This document shows positions 9,723 through 19,707 of a DNA stretch of 64,000 nucleotides, piece after piece (positions within the stretch are counted from its first letter, which is position 1; each line of letters opens with the position of its first letter). The notes beneath the pieces are model-generated. The model worked only from the letters and a program-made list of their open reading frames with translations. It was not told where the DNA came from and did no database searches. A program made the translations under genes and the position numbers. This DNA comes from Crocinitomicaceae bacterium (GTDB lineage: Bacteria; Bacteroidota; Bacteroidia; Flavobacteriales_D; Crocinitomicaceae): contig JAURGK010000009.1 in NCBI GenBank assembly GCA_030833845.1, forward strand, positions 1 through 64,000. Reading direction: 5' to 3'.

Positions 9723-10469
9723 ATGAGTCGAAAGGTACTGATCATAGATGACGAAAAACCAACTAGAACCTTCATCCGCAAGATGTTGGAGTCGTTTGAT
9801 TTGAATTTATCTATCTACATAGATGGAGAAAATGTGGCCTCTGGAATTGAGGCCATTGAAGACATTCAACCAGATATCGTACTCCTAGATATTCAAATGC
9901 CTGATGGAAATGGATTTGACGTACTTAAGAATGTTAAATTCAAACAATTCGAAGTCATTTTTATTACAGCATTTCAAGAATTTGCTGTTCAGGCCATCAA
10001 GTTTTCTGCATTAGATTATATACTTAAGCCCATTGATGCCGAAGAACTCCATACCTCTATTACCAATGCATTACAAGTAATAGATCATAAAAAAGATGAC
10101 ACACAATTTACTGCCCTTCAACACAATATTCAGCCCCACCATAAGCGTAAACTCGTACTCAAGACCCAAGAAAGTATTTTTGTAATCGAGATAGATGATA
10201 TTGTCCATTGTGAAGCAGACAAAAACTATACCTTCTTTTACTTAAACGATGGTAAAAAAATACTTGTTTCAAAGACTCTAAAGGATTATGACACCATGCT
10301 CTCAGGTTTTTCATTTTTTAGGGTGCATCAATCCCACTTGATCAACCTCAATTTTGTTGAGCGGTATGACAAGCATGATGGAGGCTCAGTAATTCTTAAA
10401 GATGGCAGCTCCATTCCGCTTTCTCCTGCAAAGAAAGAACAGTTTTTCAAGAGCTTAGACCTACTTTAA
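9723..10469 (+). CDS. LytTR-family response regulator
   Basis: Receiver domain (IIDDEKPT, DIVLLDIQMPDGNGFD) plus LytTR domain (FFRVHQSHLINLNFVERYDKHDGGSVILKDGSSIPLS). Confidence 0.95.
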   Translation: MSRKVLIIDDEKPTRTFIRKMLESFDLNLSIYIDGENVASGIEAIEDIQPDIVLLDIQMPDGNGFDVLKNVKFKQFEVIFITAFQEFAVQAIKFSALDYILKPIDAEELHTSITNALQVIDHKKDDTQFTALQHNIQPHHKRKLVLKTQESIFVIEIDDIVHCEADKNYTFFYLNDGKKILVSKTLKDYDTMLSGFSFFRVHQSHLINLNFVERYDKHDGGSVILKDGSSIPLSPAKKEQFFKSLDLL

Positions 10470-10486
10470 TCTGCCTCAATGCAGTC

Positions 10487-11626
10487 CTAAGCCAAGGCTT
10501 TAGAGAGATCTGCGATGAGGTCATCGGCATCTTCAATTCCTACACTCAAACGAATTAAAGAATCAACTACGCCACTTTTTTCTCGCACCTCTTTTGGGAT
10601 AGAGGCATGGGTCATGGTGGCTGGGTGCCCGATCAATGACTCCACTCCACCGAGCGATTCTGCAAGAGCAAATATTTCTACTTTCTTTACAATAGCTAAA
10701 GCGTCTTCTATAAGATTACCTTTAAGTGTAAAAGAAATCATACCTCCAAATCCACGCATTTGCGCCTTGGCTACTGCATGGTTTGGGTGGTTCTCAAATC
10801 CGGGCCAATACACCTTATCTATTTTAGGATGTGCTGTTAGGAAGTTAGCGATTTTTTCACCGTTTTCACAATGTCTTTGCATACGTAGGTGCAGAGTTTT
10901 GATTCCTCGTAAAACTAAAAAGGAGTCCATAGGAGCTGTAACGGCACCTGAAGAATTCTGAATGCGATACATTTCATTTGCCAAGGCATCATCATTACAT
11001 ACCAATGCTCCCATCACTACATCTGAATGTCCTCCGAGGTATTTGGTAACTGAGTGCATTACCATATCTGCACCAAGATCGAGCGGGTTCTGAAGGTAGG
11101 GCGTGGCAAATGTATTGTCTACACAAAGTAGGGCTCCTGCTTCTTTTGCAATTGCTGCCATGGCTTTGATATCGATGATATTCATCATGGGGTTGGTAGG
11201 TGTTTCAACCCAGATGAGCTTTGTGTTTTTGTTTACCAGTGCGCTGACAGCGTTTGGATCTTGCATGTCTACAAAGTGAAAAATTAAACCATATTTTGCA
11301 AAAATGGTATTAAATATTCTGTAAGAACCTCCGTAAAGGTCATTGGTTGAGATGATTTCATCTCCGGGATTGAGCATTTTAATGACACAATCAATGGCTG
11401 CAAGACCGGATCCAAAACAAGCACCGTGCTTTCCATTCTCAATGGCTGCAATATTTTTTTCGAGGGCATGTCTTGTTGGGTTCAGCGTACGAGAATATTC
11501 ATAGCCTTTGTGATTGCCAACGCCTTCTTGAACATAAGTTGAGGTTTGGTAAATGGGTGTCATGATGGCACCAGTTGCTGGATCTGGATGAACACCAGCA
11601 TGAATAGCTTTGGTTGCAAATTTCAT
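10487..11626 (-). CDS. Cystathionine gamma-synthase/beta-lyase family PLP enzyme
   Basis: TKAIHAG...PIYQTSTYVQ, MHSVTKYLGGHSDVVMG PLP lysine motif. Confidence 0.93.
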   Translation of the reverse strand: MKFATKAIHAGVHPDPATGAIMTPIYQTSTYVQEGVGNHKGYEYSRTLNPTRHALEKNIAAIENGKHGACFGSGLAAIDCVIKMLNPGDEIISTNDLYGGSYRIFNTIFAKYGLIFHFVDMQDPNAVSALVNKNTKLIWVETPTNPMMNIIDIKAMAAIAKEAGALLCVDNTFATPYLQNPLDLGADMVMHSVTKYLGGHSDVVMGALVCNDDALANEMYRIQNSSGAVTAPMDSFLVLRGIKTLHLRMQRHCENGEKIANFLTAHPKIDKVYWPGFENHPNHAVAKAQMRGFGGMISFTLKGNLIEDALAIVKKVEIFALAESLGGVESLIGHPATMTHASIPKEVREKSGVVDSLIRLSVGIEDADDLIADLSKALA

Positions 11627-11662
11627 TTGTCAAATATTAGATAGCAAAAATAGCAGAATCAA

Positions 11663-12016
11663 TTAAGGCAAACCCAATTCTTTCTCAGGATCCCAAAAAA
11701 CTTTTTCAAATTGTTGAATTTTGTTTTGAACGATTTTCACCCCTTCGAGTTCTAATAACAATTGCATTTGATTTGGTTCATCAAAGTGGTGCTTTCCCGT
11801 CAGCAGGCCATTTCGATTGACAACCCGGTGTGCAGGAATGTCTTTATACCGATGGCTGGCATTCATAGCCCAACCCACCATGCGCGCACTTTGTTTGGCA
11901 CCAAGATAATTGGCAATCGCACCGTAGCTTGTTACCCTTCCTTTTGGTATGAGCCGAACAACCTCGTATACATTCTGAAAAAAATCCTTATTTGGATTCG
12001 AAAGCGTATTTGACAT
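11663..12016 (-). CDS. MGMT-family alkyltransferase-like (ATL) protein lacking the acceptor Cys
   Basis: IPKGRVTSYGAIANYLG...ARMVGWAMN...IPAHRVVNRNGLLTG: PAHR in place of PCHR. Confidence 0.88.
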   Translation of the reverse strand: MSNTLSNPNKDFFQNVYEVVRLIPKGRVTSYGAIANYLGAKQSARMVGWAMNASHRYKDIPAHRVVNRNGLLTGKHHFDEPNQMQLLLELEGVKIVQNKIQQFEKVFWDPEKELGLP

Positions 12017-12020
12017 GAAC

Positions 12021-12028
12021 TAAAGTTA
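12021..12028 (-). promoter_or_regulatory. Near-consensus -7 element (TAACTTTA) 4 nt upstream of ATG
   Basis: TAACTTTA-GTTC-ATG on minus strand. Confidence 0.45.
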
Positions 12029-12060
12029 CTTTTTTCAAAGCAATCAAAAGTGATAAAAAC

Positions 12061-12086
12061 AAAAGCCACCTTTTTGGGTGGCTTTT
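12061..12086 (-). terminator. Intrinsic terminator downstream of hppA
   Basis: Stem AAAAGCCACC/GGTGGCTTTT with T-rich tail on minus strand. Confidence 0.85.
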
Positions 12087-12107
12087 GAGAATTAAGCAAG
12101 TAAGTGC

Positions 12108-14411
12108 TTAATGTTTATCACAACAAGCTGCTTTGTCTTTTGAACATTCTTCTTTGTTCATAGAAGCGCATGCACCCATGTCACAGTTCATATCAGCTGA
12201 CATTTCGCAGTTATGTTTTGCTTTTGGCTCAGAATCTTTGATTTTTTCACCCATAATAGGTGCAATCACCAATCCAACTAAACAAGTCAACTTAATGAGG
12301 ATGTTCATTGACGGACCAGATGTATCTTTGAATGGATCACCAACCGTATCTCCTGTAACAGCAGCTTTGTGAGCATCTGATCCTTTGAAGGTCATTTCAC
12401 CATTGATCATAACCCCAGCTTCAAATGATTTTTTAGCGTTGTCCCAAGCACCACCGGCATTGTTTTGGAAAATTGCCCACAATACCCCAGAGACAGCTAC
12501 ACCTGCCATATAACCACCGAGCACTTCAGCAGCCATTTTCCAATCGCCTGAAATAAAGCCTGTACCTAAACCAATTAAAATTGGTGTTACGATGGTGAGA
12601 GCCCCTGGCAACATCATTTCTCGTAGAGCTGCTTTGGTCGAGATTTCTACACATTTACCGTATTCTGGTTTGCCGGTACCTTCCATAATGCCTGGAATTT
12701 CACGGAATTGTCTGCGAACTTCGTTAACCATATCCATAGCTGCACTTCCTACAGATTTCATGGCAAGAGCAGAAAATACGACAGGTATCATGCCACCAAT
12801 AAATAACGCGGCAAGCACAGGAGCTTTGAAAATATTGATTCCTTCAATACCTGTAAATGTTACATAGGCCGCAAATAAGGCAAGTGCCGTTAGCGCGGCA
12901 GAAGCAATAGCAAATCCTTTACCAACAGCTGCAGTGGTGTTACCTACAGAATCTAGTACATCCGTACGCTGACGCACTTCTTTTGGCAATTCACTCATTT
13001 CTGCAATACCTCCGGCGTTATCTGCAATTGGGCCAAAGGCATCAATGGCCAACTGCATAGCTGTAGTAGCCATCATAGCAGAAGCTGCAATAGCTACACC
13101 ATAAAAACCAGCCAAGGCATAGGAACCCCAAATAGCGGCTGCAAATAAGATAACAGAAGAAAAGGTAGAGATCATACCAGTTGATAAGCCTGCGATAATG
13201 TTAGTCGCTGCACCGGTAGATGAATTTTGAACAATATCCAAAACTGGCTTCTTGCCAAGTGCTGTGTAATATTCTGTAAAGAAAGAAATAAGGTATCCAA
13301 CAGAAAGCCCTACCAAAGTTGCGTAAAACACATGGCGACTTGGAATTTCTAACACTCCTTCACCGAAGAAATTCATCTGAATAGTTTCTGGCAACATCCA
13401 TTTCACCAAGAACCATCCAGCAATAGCAGAAAGAACAATAGAAGTAATATTACCGATATTCAACGCACGTTGAACTTCGTTCTCTTTGGCGTCGTTAGAA
13501 GAAATACGTACTAAGAAGGTGCCGATAATTGAGGCAATAATTCCTATACCTGCAATCATAATTGGTAATAAAATTGGTCCCATTCCTTGGAATGCTGTCA
13601 ATTTTTGACCATTGTTGGCCATATCATTGATTATATAATTACCAAGTACCATAGAAGCCAAAACAGTTGCAACATAGGAGCCAAAAAGGTCTGCACCCAT
13701 ACCTGCAACATCACCTACGTTGTCACCAACATTGTCAGCAATCGTTGCTGGGTTGCGTGGATCATCTTCAGGGATTCCTGCTTCCACTTTACCAACTAGG
13801 TCTGCGCCCACATCGGCTGCTTTTGTATAAATACCGCCACCAACACGAGCAAATAATGCAATAGACTCGGCGCCTAAAGAGAACCCAGCCAATGCTTCAA
13901 GAACCATTGTCATGTCTTCGTTATTCCATGACTCTCCTTTTAAGAAGAATGAAAGGAAGAACATAAAAAACAAAGAAAGACCAAGAACTGCTAATCCCGC
14001 AACACCAAGGCCCATTACTGTCCCACCACCAAAAGAAACTTTAAGTGCATTGGGTAAAGACGTTTTAGCAGCTTCAGTAGTGCGTACATTGGCATCTGTT
14101 GCGACACGCATACCAATATTTCCTGCAATTGCAGAGAAAATTGCTCCAACTACAAATGCCGGAACGATAAGCCAATGGGTGGTTTCTACGACTGTGGAAA
14201 TTCCAAAAAGTGCTGCAGAAGCCAAAACAACAAAAATGGCCAGTAAACGGTACTCAGCTGACAAAAATGCCATTGCACCTTCTTTGATGCTTTTGGCAAT
14301 TGTTTGCATTTTGTCATCACCGGCAGGTTGTTTTTTAACCCAAGCCATTTTTACAAGCATAAATAAAAGTCCGACAATGGACAATACAATGGGGATGTAA
14401 ATTGCGTTCAT
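12108..14411 (-). CDS. hppA: Membrane-bound ion-translocating pyrophosphatase with Cys/Met/His-rich C-terminal tail
   Basis: [47 protein letters not shown] (K+-dependent subclass signature). Confidence 0.97.
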   Translation of the reverse strand: MNAIYIPIVLSIVGLLFMLVKMAWVKKQPAGDDKMQTIAKSIKEGAMAFLSAEYRLLAIFVVLASAALFGISTVVETTHWLIVPAFVVGAIFSAIAGNIGMRVATDANVRTTEAAKTSLPNALKVSFGGGTVMGLGVAGLAVLGLSLFFMFFLSFFLKGESWNNEDMTMVLEALAGFSLGAESIALFARVGGGIYTKAADVGADLVGKVEAGIPEDDPRNPATIADNVGDNVGDVAGMGADLFGSYVATVLASMVLGNYIINDMANNGQKLTAFQGMGPILLPIMIAGIGIIASIIGTFLVRISSNDAKENEVQRALNIGNITSIVLSAIAGWFLVKWMLPETIQMNFFGEGVLEIPSRHVFYATLVGLSVGYLISFFTEYYTALGKKPVLDIVQNSSTGAATNIIAGLSTGMISTFSSVILFAAAIWGSYALAGFYGVAIAASAMMATTAMQLAIDAFGPIADNAGGIAEMSELPKEVRQRTDVLDSVGNTTAAVGKGFAIASAALTALALFAAYVTFTGIEGINIFKAPVLAALFIGGMIPVVFSALAMKSVGSAAMDMVNEVRRQFREIPGIMEGTGKPEYGKCVEISTKAALREMMLPGALTIVTPILIGLGTGFISGDWKMAAEVLGGYMAGVAVSGVLWAIFQNNAGGAWDNAKKSFEAGVMINGEMTFKGSDAHKAAVTGDTVGDPFKDTSGPSMNILIKLTCLVGLVIAPIMGEKIKDSEPKAKHNCEMSADMNCDMGACASMNKEECSKDKAACCDKH

Positions 14412-14439
14412 AAAAGATTATTAATTTGAAAATTACGGG

Positions 14440-14447
14440 CAAAAGTA
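14440..14447 (-). promoter_or_regulatory. TAnnTTTG -7 element for hppA (leadered)
   Basis: TACTTTTG on minus strand, about 28 nt before ATG. Confidence 0.5.
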
Positions 14448-14519
14448 CTTTAATCTGCCTTGGAAAGCAAATACGGAATAAAAAAAGAAGGGTTTCGTTT
14501 TTATCGAATTGTTTGCAAT

Positions 14520-14816
14520 CTAAAGGAAGGGTTTTAATTTCGCCTCAAGCGTGGCGAGCGGAAAAGCTCCACTTTCTCGCCACAGTAATTTCCCCGCCTT
14601 GAATAATACAAAAGTGGGAACCCCCCTGACCTTGAATCGGTCTGCAATGGCTGGATTTTTATCGACATCAATTTTTAATATGCGCAGTTTGTTTCCTTGT
14701 TTAGTTTTGTACTGTTCAAGTATTGGAGACATCATTTTACATGGCCCACACCAAGTGGCATGAAAATCTACTAGCGTAGGCACATCAGATTGTATAATAT
14801 CGTTGAATTTGCTCAT
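14520..14816 (-). CDS. Thioredoxin
   Basis: FHATWCGPCKMMSPI, VRGVPTFVLF. Confidence 0.96.
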   Translation of the reverse strand: MSKFNDIIQSDVPTLVDFHATWCGPCKMMSPILEQYKTKQGNKLRILKIDVDKNPAIADRFKVRGVPTFVLFKAGKLLWRESGAFPLATLEAKLKPFL

Positions 14817-14820
14817 GATG

Positions 14821-14828
14821 CAAAATTA
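14821..14828 (-). promoter_or_regulatory. TAnnTTTG -7 element 4 nt upstream of thioredoxin ATG
   Basis: TAATTTTG-CATC-ATG on minus strand. Confidence 0.6.
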
Positions 14829-14876
14829 ATCAATTGACCACTTTGGAATTGTAACCTAAGCTACACTCATGGGTAC

Positions 14877-14901
14877 AAAAAAAGGCCCAATTCGGGCCTT
14901 T
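14877..14901 (-). terminator. Intrinsic terminator downstream of the 14924..15637 gene
   Basis: AAAGGCCC-GAATT-GGGCCTTTTTTT on minus strand. Confidence 0.85.
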
Positions 14902-14923
14902 AAATGGTAAATACTAACGTGGA

Positions 14924-15637
14924 TCATTGCTTGGTATAAGTAGCAGTGCAAGTCCCTGAACCACCAATGAGTGGAATGGTATTGACATAGTTGTAGGTAA
15001 TGGTGATGAGGTTGGCTTGGTTATTTATTGCCCCTGCACCATCAAATGTTACTTGGCCGAGTGTAAAATCTATGGTTTGGGATGGAACTGTAATTTGATT
15101 GCCATTGATATTGGCATTGGCAGTGCCACCAACCAAATTGAACATATTATCAATAATTAACTCAAGTTCATTTGCACCCGGATTGATCGCCGGATCTGGT
15201 GTTAGCGGGAAGGCATTGCCGCAGTCACTAGTGACGGCCCATGTCACTAGCCAATTTCCTTGTCCTATATTTACATTCACAGTACGCGTAGCGGTGGTAG
15301 TGCCGTTCTCATTGGTGGCGGTGTAAGTAACTACATAAGTGCCTTTGGTGGTGTTATCTACTTGATTGTCTGTGCTTACCGTAACTGCGCTTCCATCCTT
15401 GTTGGTAGCGGTAGCGCCAGCGTCTGTATAGTTATCGCCGACATTCATATTTTCTGGATTATTTCCATTGATAGTAAGTGTTGGTGCGTATTTACACGAG
15501 CCATCGTCCTTTTTTGCCGCAGCATTATAGTTTACGGCATCTTGATCAATACAGCCTTTTTTCTTGCAACTTGTATTGGTACTAAGAAGAATAGCTGATG
15601 CGGCAATGAGTGAAAGGTAGGTTTTCATAGTTTTCAA
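14924..15637 (-). CDS. Putative lipoprotein with DDGSC motif and DUF5011/Ig-like domain
   Basis: Lipobox LLSTNTSCKKK; GCIDQDAVNYNAAAKKDDGSCKY; NVGDNYTDAGATATN...GTYVVTYTATNENGTTTATRTVNV. Confidence 0.8.
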   Translation of the reverse strand: MKTMKTYLSLIAASAILLSTNTSCKKKGCIDQDAVNYNAAAKKDDGSCKYAPTLTINGNNPENMNVGDNYTDAGATATNKDGSAVTVSTDNQVDNTTKGTYVVTYTATNENGTTTATRTVNVNIGQGNWLVTWAVTSDCGNAFPLTPDPAINPGANELELIIDNMFNLVGGTANANINGNQITVPSQTIDFTLGQVTFDGAGAINNQANLITITYNYVNTIPLIGGSGTCTATYTKQ

Positions 15638-15708
15638 GTTTAAAAGTAAATCGAAGATAAAATAAGTTTCAGTTATTGCCTAGAACGTGATTTGATTTTT
15701 TTTATTGC

Positions 15709-15737
15709 AAAAAAAAACGGCACCCATAAGAGCGCCG
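15709..15737 (-). terminator. Intrinsic terminator of recA
   Basis: Minus strand CGGCGCTC-TTAT-GGGTGCCG followed by T9. Confidence 0.8.
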
Positions 15738-15758
15738 CTTTCCAACCAAACGATAGGT

Positions 15759-16787
15759 CTAATCTTGTAGCACTTCAGCTTGACCATTTGGTGTTACAAG
15801 TGCATCTTTGATTTTTGCCTCGAGTTCTTCCATAAGTTCTGGATTGTCGAGTATCAATGCTTTGATGGCATCGCGGCCTTGGCCTAATTTTGTTTCTCCA
15901 TAAGAGAACCATGAGCCACTCTTTTTGAGAATATTCAAGTCTACCCCTAGATCGATGATTTCTCCGACTTTCGAAATTCCTTCGCCGTACATGATATCAA
16001 ATTCGGCTTTTCTAAATGGTGGAGCCACTTTATTTTTAACTACCTTCACCTTCACGCGATTACCAATGACATCTTCGCCATCTTTGAGTTGTGTTGCACG
16101 ACGAATGTCAATACGAATTGAAGAATAAAATTTGAGGGCGTTGCCACCAGTTGTTGTTTCTGGATTTCCGAACATGACGCCAATTTTATCTCGAAGTTGG
16201 TTGATGAAAATACAGCAGCATCCGGCCTTGTTAATAGACCCGGTTAATTTGCGCAGTGCTTTTGACATTAAACGTGCTTGCAAGCCCATTTGGGAGTCTC
16301 CCATTTCTCCTTCGATTTCGGCTTTTGGAGTCAGTGCAGCAACAGAATCAATGATGATCAAATCTATGGCGCCTGATCGAATGAGGTTGTCGGCAATTTC
16401 AAGAGCCTGTTCTCCATTATCTGGCTGAGAGATCAATAAATTGGAGATATCTACGCCTAGTTTTTGAGCATAGAATTGATCGAAAGCATGCTCTGCATCT
16501 ATGAATGCGGCAATGCCACCTTGTTTTTGTACTTCTGCAATGGCATGAATAGCCAAGGTCGTTTTGCCCGATGACTCTGGGCCATAGATTTCAACTACGC
16601 GACCTTTCGGATAGCCATTGATGCCAAGGGCAAGGTCTAAGGTAAGTGAACCTGTCGGGATCACCTCTACATTTTCTACAGGGGCATCTCCAAGTTTCAT
16701 CACGGCACCTTTACCGAAGGTTTTGTCAAGCTTCTCCATGGTCAATTGGAGCGCTTTGAGTTTGTCGAGGTTTTGTTCTTTAGACAT
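15759..16787 (-). CDS. recA: Recombinase RecA
   Basis: [52 protein letters not shown]. Confidence 0.99.
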   Translation of the reverse strand: MSKEQNLDKLKALQLTMEKLDKTFGKGAVMKLGDAPVENVEVIPTGSLTLDLALGINGYPKGRVVEIYGPESSGKTTLAIHAIAEVQKQGGIAAFIDAEHAFDQFYAQKLGVDISNLLISQPDNGEQALEIADNLIRSGAIDLIIIDSVAALTPKAEIEGEMGDSQMGLQARLMSKALRKLTGSINKAGCCCIFINQLRDKIGVMFGNPETTTGGNALKFYSSIRIDIRRATQLKDGEDVIGNRVKVKVVKNKVAPPFRKAEFDIMYGEGISKVGEIIDLGVDLNILKKSGSWFSYGETKLGQGRDAIKALILDNPELMEELEAKIKDALVTPNGQAEVLQD

Positions 16788-16865
16788 ATCGTTTGTTGTT
16801 GTGAGCTGAGCTCGGTGAATAATTTTTACAAAGTTGTTGGCATGAGATCGTAAAGTATTTACGTT

Positions 16866-17327
16866 CTACTGAAAACAGGCTAGAATTTCGTTTGCGTGAT
16901 CTTTGGTGTTTGGTTTTTCAATCACCTTGATAAGCGTTCCAGTTTGGTCAAATAAGAAGCTCATCCGATGAATACCATCGTATACACGACCCATGAATTT
17001 TTTTTGCCCCCAAACTCCAAATTGCTCAATGATTGTTTTATCCGTATCGGAAATCAAGGGGAAATTCAGTTGGTACTTATTGACAAATTTGGTGTGCGAA
17101 GCAACGCTATCTGCGCTGATACCGATAACTTGAATTTGGGCTGCCAAAAGAGCTGCCTCTCCATCCCTAATGCTACAAGCCTGTGCAGTGCAACCAGGCG
17201 TGTCATCTTTGGGATAAAAATAAATGACGAGGTTTTTACCAAGCAGGGTTTTGCTATCTATGCTATTGCCATTTTGGTCTGTTCCAATAAAGGGTGGAAG
17301 TTTACTTCCGAGTGCAAGAGGAGTCAT
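16866..17327 (-). CDS. bcp: Thioredoxin-dependent peroxiredoxin, Bcp/PrxQ type
   Basis: YFYPKDDTPGCTAQACSIRD. Confidence 0.95.
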   Translation of the reverse strand: MTPLALGSKLPPFIGTDQNGNSIDSKTLLGKNLVIYFYPKDDTPGCTAQACSIRDGEAALLAAQIQVIGISADSVASHTKFVNKYQLNFPLISDTDKTIIEQFGVWGQKKFMGRVYDGIHRMSFLFDQTGTLIKVIEKPNTKDHANEILACFQ

Positions 17328-17417
17328 AATGTTTAAAAAATAATCGTTTAAAAGATGAAAAACTAATCAAAAGTAAAAACTATTCTTTAATAACAAAACA
17401 TTCCTTTTAAAAAAGTT

Positions 17418-17813
17418 CTATGGTCTTCCGTATTTTAACAGACGAAAAAGAAAAACGCACCACGATCCAATACTGATTGCCCCACCCATGGGGGTAATTG
17501 GTCCAAGAAAGCGCAACGAAATTTGAGGTAAAAAATAAGGTGCTAGTACAATGGCATATAATGAAAAAGAAAAAAGAAACATGCCCAACAACATAGCCCA
17601 GAGTAAACGCTTAAGATCAAATTGAAAACGGTCATAATTCAAGGCTAATAACAGCACGCCCATAGCCAAGAAGCCCTGGTATCTCACGCCCACCTCGAAA
17701 GTGTGAAGTTGTTCTATTGCTAAGATCGACTTGAGCGCATGCGCACCGAAGGCACCAAAAATAATTGATAGCATTAAAAAAAGCCCAGCAATAAAAGTAG
17801 TTTGTCTTTCCAT
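17418..17813 (-). CDS. DUF423-family small membrane protein
   Basis: FGAFGAHALKS...FEVGVRYQGFLAMG; start reassigned to MERQTTF. Confidence 0.85.
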   Translation of the reverse strand: MERQTTFIAGLFLMLSIIFGAFGAHALKSILAIEQLHTFEVGVRYQGFLAMGVLLLALNYDRFQFDLKRLLWAMLLGMFLFSFSLYAIVLAPYFLPQISLRFLGPITPMGGAISIGSWCVFLFRLLKYGRP

Positions 17814-17846
17814 ATTGCGAAATTGTAAAAAAAAGCTAAACGGATG

Positions 17847-17854
17847 TATCTTTG
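17847..17854 (+). promoter_or_regulatory. TAnnTTTG -7 element 5 nt upstream of ATG 17860
   Basis: TATCTTTG-TACCA-ATG, with TTG about 21 nt further upstream. Confidence 0.6.
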
Positions 17855-17859
17855 TACCA

Positions 17860-18399
17860 ATGAAGGTAAGCTTTTTTGTCATACTGACCTTTGCGCTAAT
17901 GGCATGTTCGCGCACAGAAACAAATCAATTTGATTATGTACAATACAGTCTCTATGACTTTACAAAAGACGACCTCAATGCCAAAATGATGCTTCCCAAT
18001 GCAAGTGCTGGGATAGGCACATCTCTCAAACCAAGCGTAAGTCATGAAATTGGAGGCTTTCGTTGGAAGGTAGAAGTTGGAAGGAATTTCACCTTGCATA
18101 TTGAAGATTATGGTGATTACTCATTTCGTTTTGAAGAATTCAAACAGAAATTGTTAAAGCCGAATAAATTTTTTGAAATTGAAATTGTTAAGGAAACAAA
18201 GAATCTTTTGATCTACAGGCGCAAGGTTAAAGGTGAATTTGTTTCAAAAAAAAATGCGCGTTATTTCATTTACAGAGTGCAACGCATAGGCACTAGCTAT
18301 TATGAAATCATGAATCGCGAACAAGGCGACTCCAAAAAGGTTATCAATTTCATGTACCATTCTATTCAATCCTTAAAATCAACCAATGTCAATCAATAG
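17860..18399 (+). CDS. Putative lipoprotein of unknown function
   Basis: MKVSFFVILTFALMACS lipobox; start reassigned from 17731. Confidence 0.75.
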   Translation: MKVSFFVILTFALMACSRTETNQFDYVQYSLYDFTKDDLNAKMMLPNASAGIGTSLKPSVSHEIGGFRWKVEVGRNFTLHIEDYGDYSFRFEEFKQKLLKPNKFFEIEIVKETKNLLIYRRKVKGEFVSKKNARYFIYRVQRIGTSYYEIMNREQGDSKKVINFMYHSIQSLKSTNVNQ

Positions 18400-19468
18400 A
18401 GCCGCAGTACTCGAAGTATTAGGAAAAATCACTGAACCAGATTTAAAAAATGATTTAGTCAGTTTAAATTTAATTGAAACGCTGACTATTGAAGACAAGT
18501 CAATTCATTTAGTGGTGCGTATTTCAAATCCTGCATTACATGCCAGAAAGCGAATGCAAGAAGCCATTGAATTCAACCTAAAGCGCGTTTTTGATCAGGA
18601 TCTGAACATTAAATGTGAAATCAAGGGATTAGATGCTCAAAGCAGAACCGCAAGACGTAAAATTTTGCCTGAAGTAAAGCACATCATTGCTGTAGCTTCA
18701 GGCAAAGGAGGGGTTGGTAAATCTACAATAACTGCAAATTTAGCTGGAGGTCTTGCAAAAAGAGGATACAAAGTAGGCATTGTGGATGCCGATATCCATG
18801 GCCCATCGATGCCAACCATGTTTGATCTGGTTGGAGAACGCCCTAAAATGACAGATGTTGACGGGCAATCTTTAATTGCACCGCTTGTTTCCAATGGTAT
18901 ACAAATATTGTCCATTGGTTTTTTTACAAATCAAGACGACGCAGTTGTATGGCGTGGACCAATGGCTGCTAAGGCGCTCACACAGCTCTTTACAGATGCC
19001 CATTGGGGAGAACTTGATTTTTTATTGATTGATTTACCGCCCGGAACCAGCGATATTCATTTGTCATTAATGCAAACAGTACCCTTGGATGGGGTAGTCA
19101 TTGTGTCTACACCCCAAGAGGTGGCGCTTGCAGATGCCCGAAGAGGAATTCAAATGTTTCGCTTAGATTCTTTTAAGGTTCCAATCATTGGGATTGTCGA
19201 AAACATGGCCTATTTCACCCCAGCAGAGTTACCTGAGAATAAATATTACATTTTTGGACGCGATGGCGCTAAAAATTTAGCCCAAGGAATGCAGGTGCCA
19301 TTTTTAGGAAGTATTCCGCTTGTTCAGGGTGTTTGTGAAGCTGGAGATGCTGGCAGACCAGCTGTTTTTCAGCAAAATACGCCCACAACATTGGCTTTTG
19401 ATGAATTAGTCTCTAACTTTGAAAGCGAACTTGAATTGATCATGTCTCAAAACAAACAGCAACAATAA
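18386..19468 (+). CDS. Mrp/ApbC-family Fe-S carrier P-loop ATPase
   Basis: AVASGKGGVGKSTITANLA, DADIHGPSMPTMF, DLPPGTSDIHLSL. Confidence 0.97.
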   Translation: MSINRAAVLEVLGKITEPDLKNDLVSLNLIETLTIEDKSIHLVVRISNPALHARKRMQEAIEFNLKRVFDQDLNIKCEIKGLDAQSRTARRKILPEVKHIIAVASGKGGVGKSTITANLAGGLAKRGYKVGIVDADIHGPSMPTMFDLVGERPKMTDVDGQSLIAPLVSNGIQILSIGFFTNQDDAVVWRGPMAAKALTQLFTDAHWGELDFLLIDLPPGTSDIHLSLMQTVPLDGVVIVSTPQEVALADARRGIQMFRLDSFKVPIIGIVENMAYFTPAELPENKYYIFGRDGAKNLAQGMQVPFLGSIPLVQGVCEAGDAGRPAVFQQNTPTTLAFDELVSNFESELELIMSQNKQQQ

Positions 19469-19704
19469 TGGACAAACAACAACTTCAAACCAAAGTAAGC
19501 GAAGCAATTGCCCAACTCAGGCCATTCTTACATGCCGATGGTGGGGATATGGAACTCGTTGCAATTACCGATGATGGGATTGTTCAGGTGCGCCTTTTGG
19601 GCTCATGTAGTGACTGCTCGATGTCTGCAATGACTCTAAAAGGAGGGCTTGAAGAAGCACTTAAGATGGCTGCTCCAGAGTTGACAGGTGTTGTTGCTGT
19701 TTGA
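19468..19704 (+). CDS. NifU C-terminal-domain-like protein
   Basis: LRPFLHADGGDMELV, LLGSCSDCSMSAMTLKGGLE (CxxC). Confidence 0.95.
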   Translation: MDKQQLQTKVSEAIAQLRPFLHADGGDMELVAITDDGIVQVRLLGSCSDCSMSAMTLKGGLEEALKMAAPELTGVVAV

Positions 19705-19707
19705 TTT

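Noticed and set aside
10515-10961. 148-aa plus-strand ORF antisense to the PLP enzyme gene
   Set aside because: Low-complexity Ser/Pro-rich shadow ORF of a well-supported gene.
13912-14400. 162-aa plus-strand ORF antisense to hppA
   Set aside because: Shadow ORF; the hppA frame carries diagnostic catalytic motifs.
15260-15598. 112-aa plus-strand ORF antisense to the DDGSC lipoprotein
   Set aside because: Compositional mirror of Thr/Asn/Gly-rich coding sequence; no independent support.
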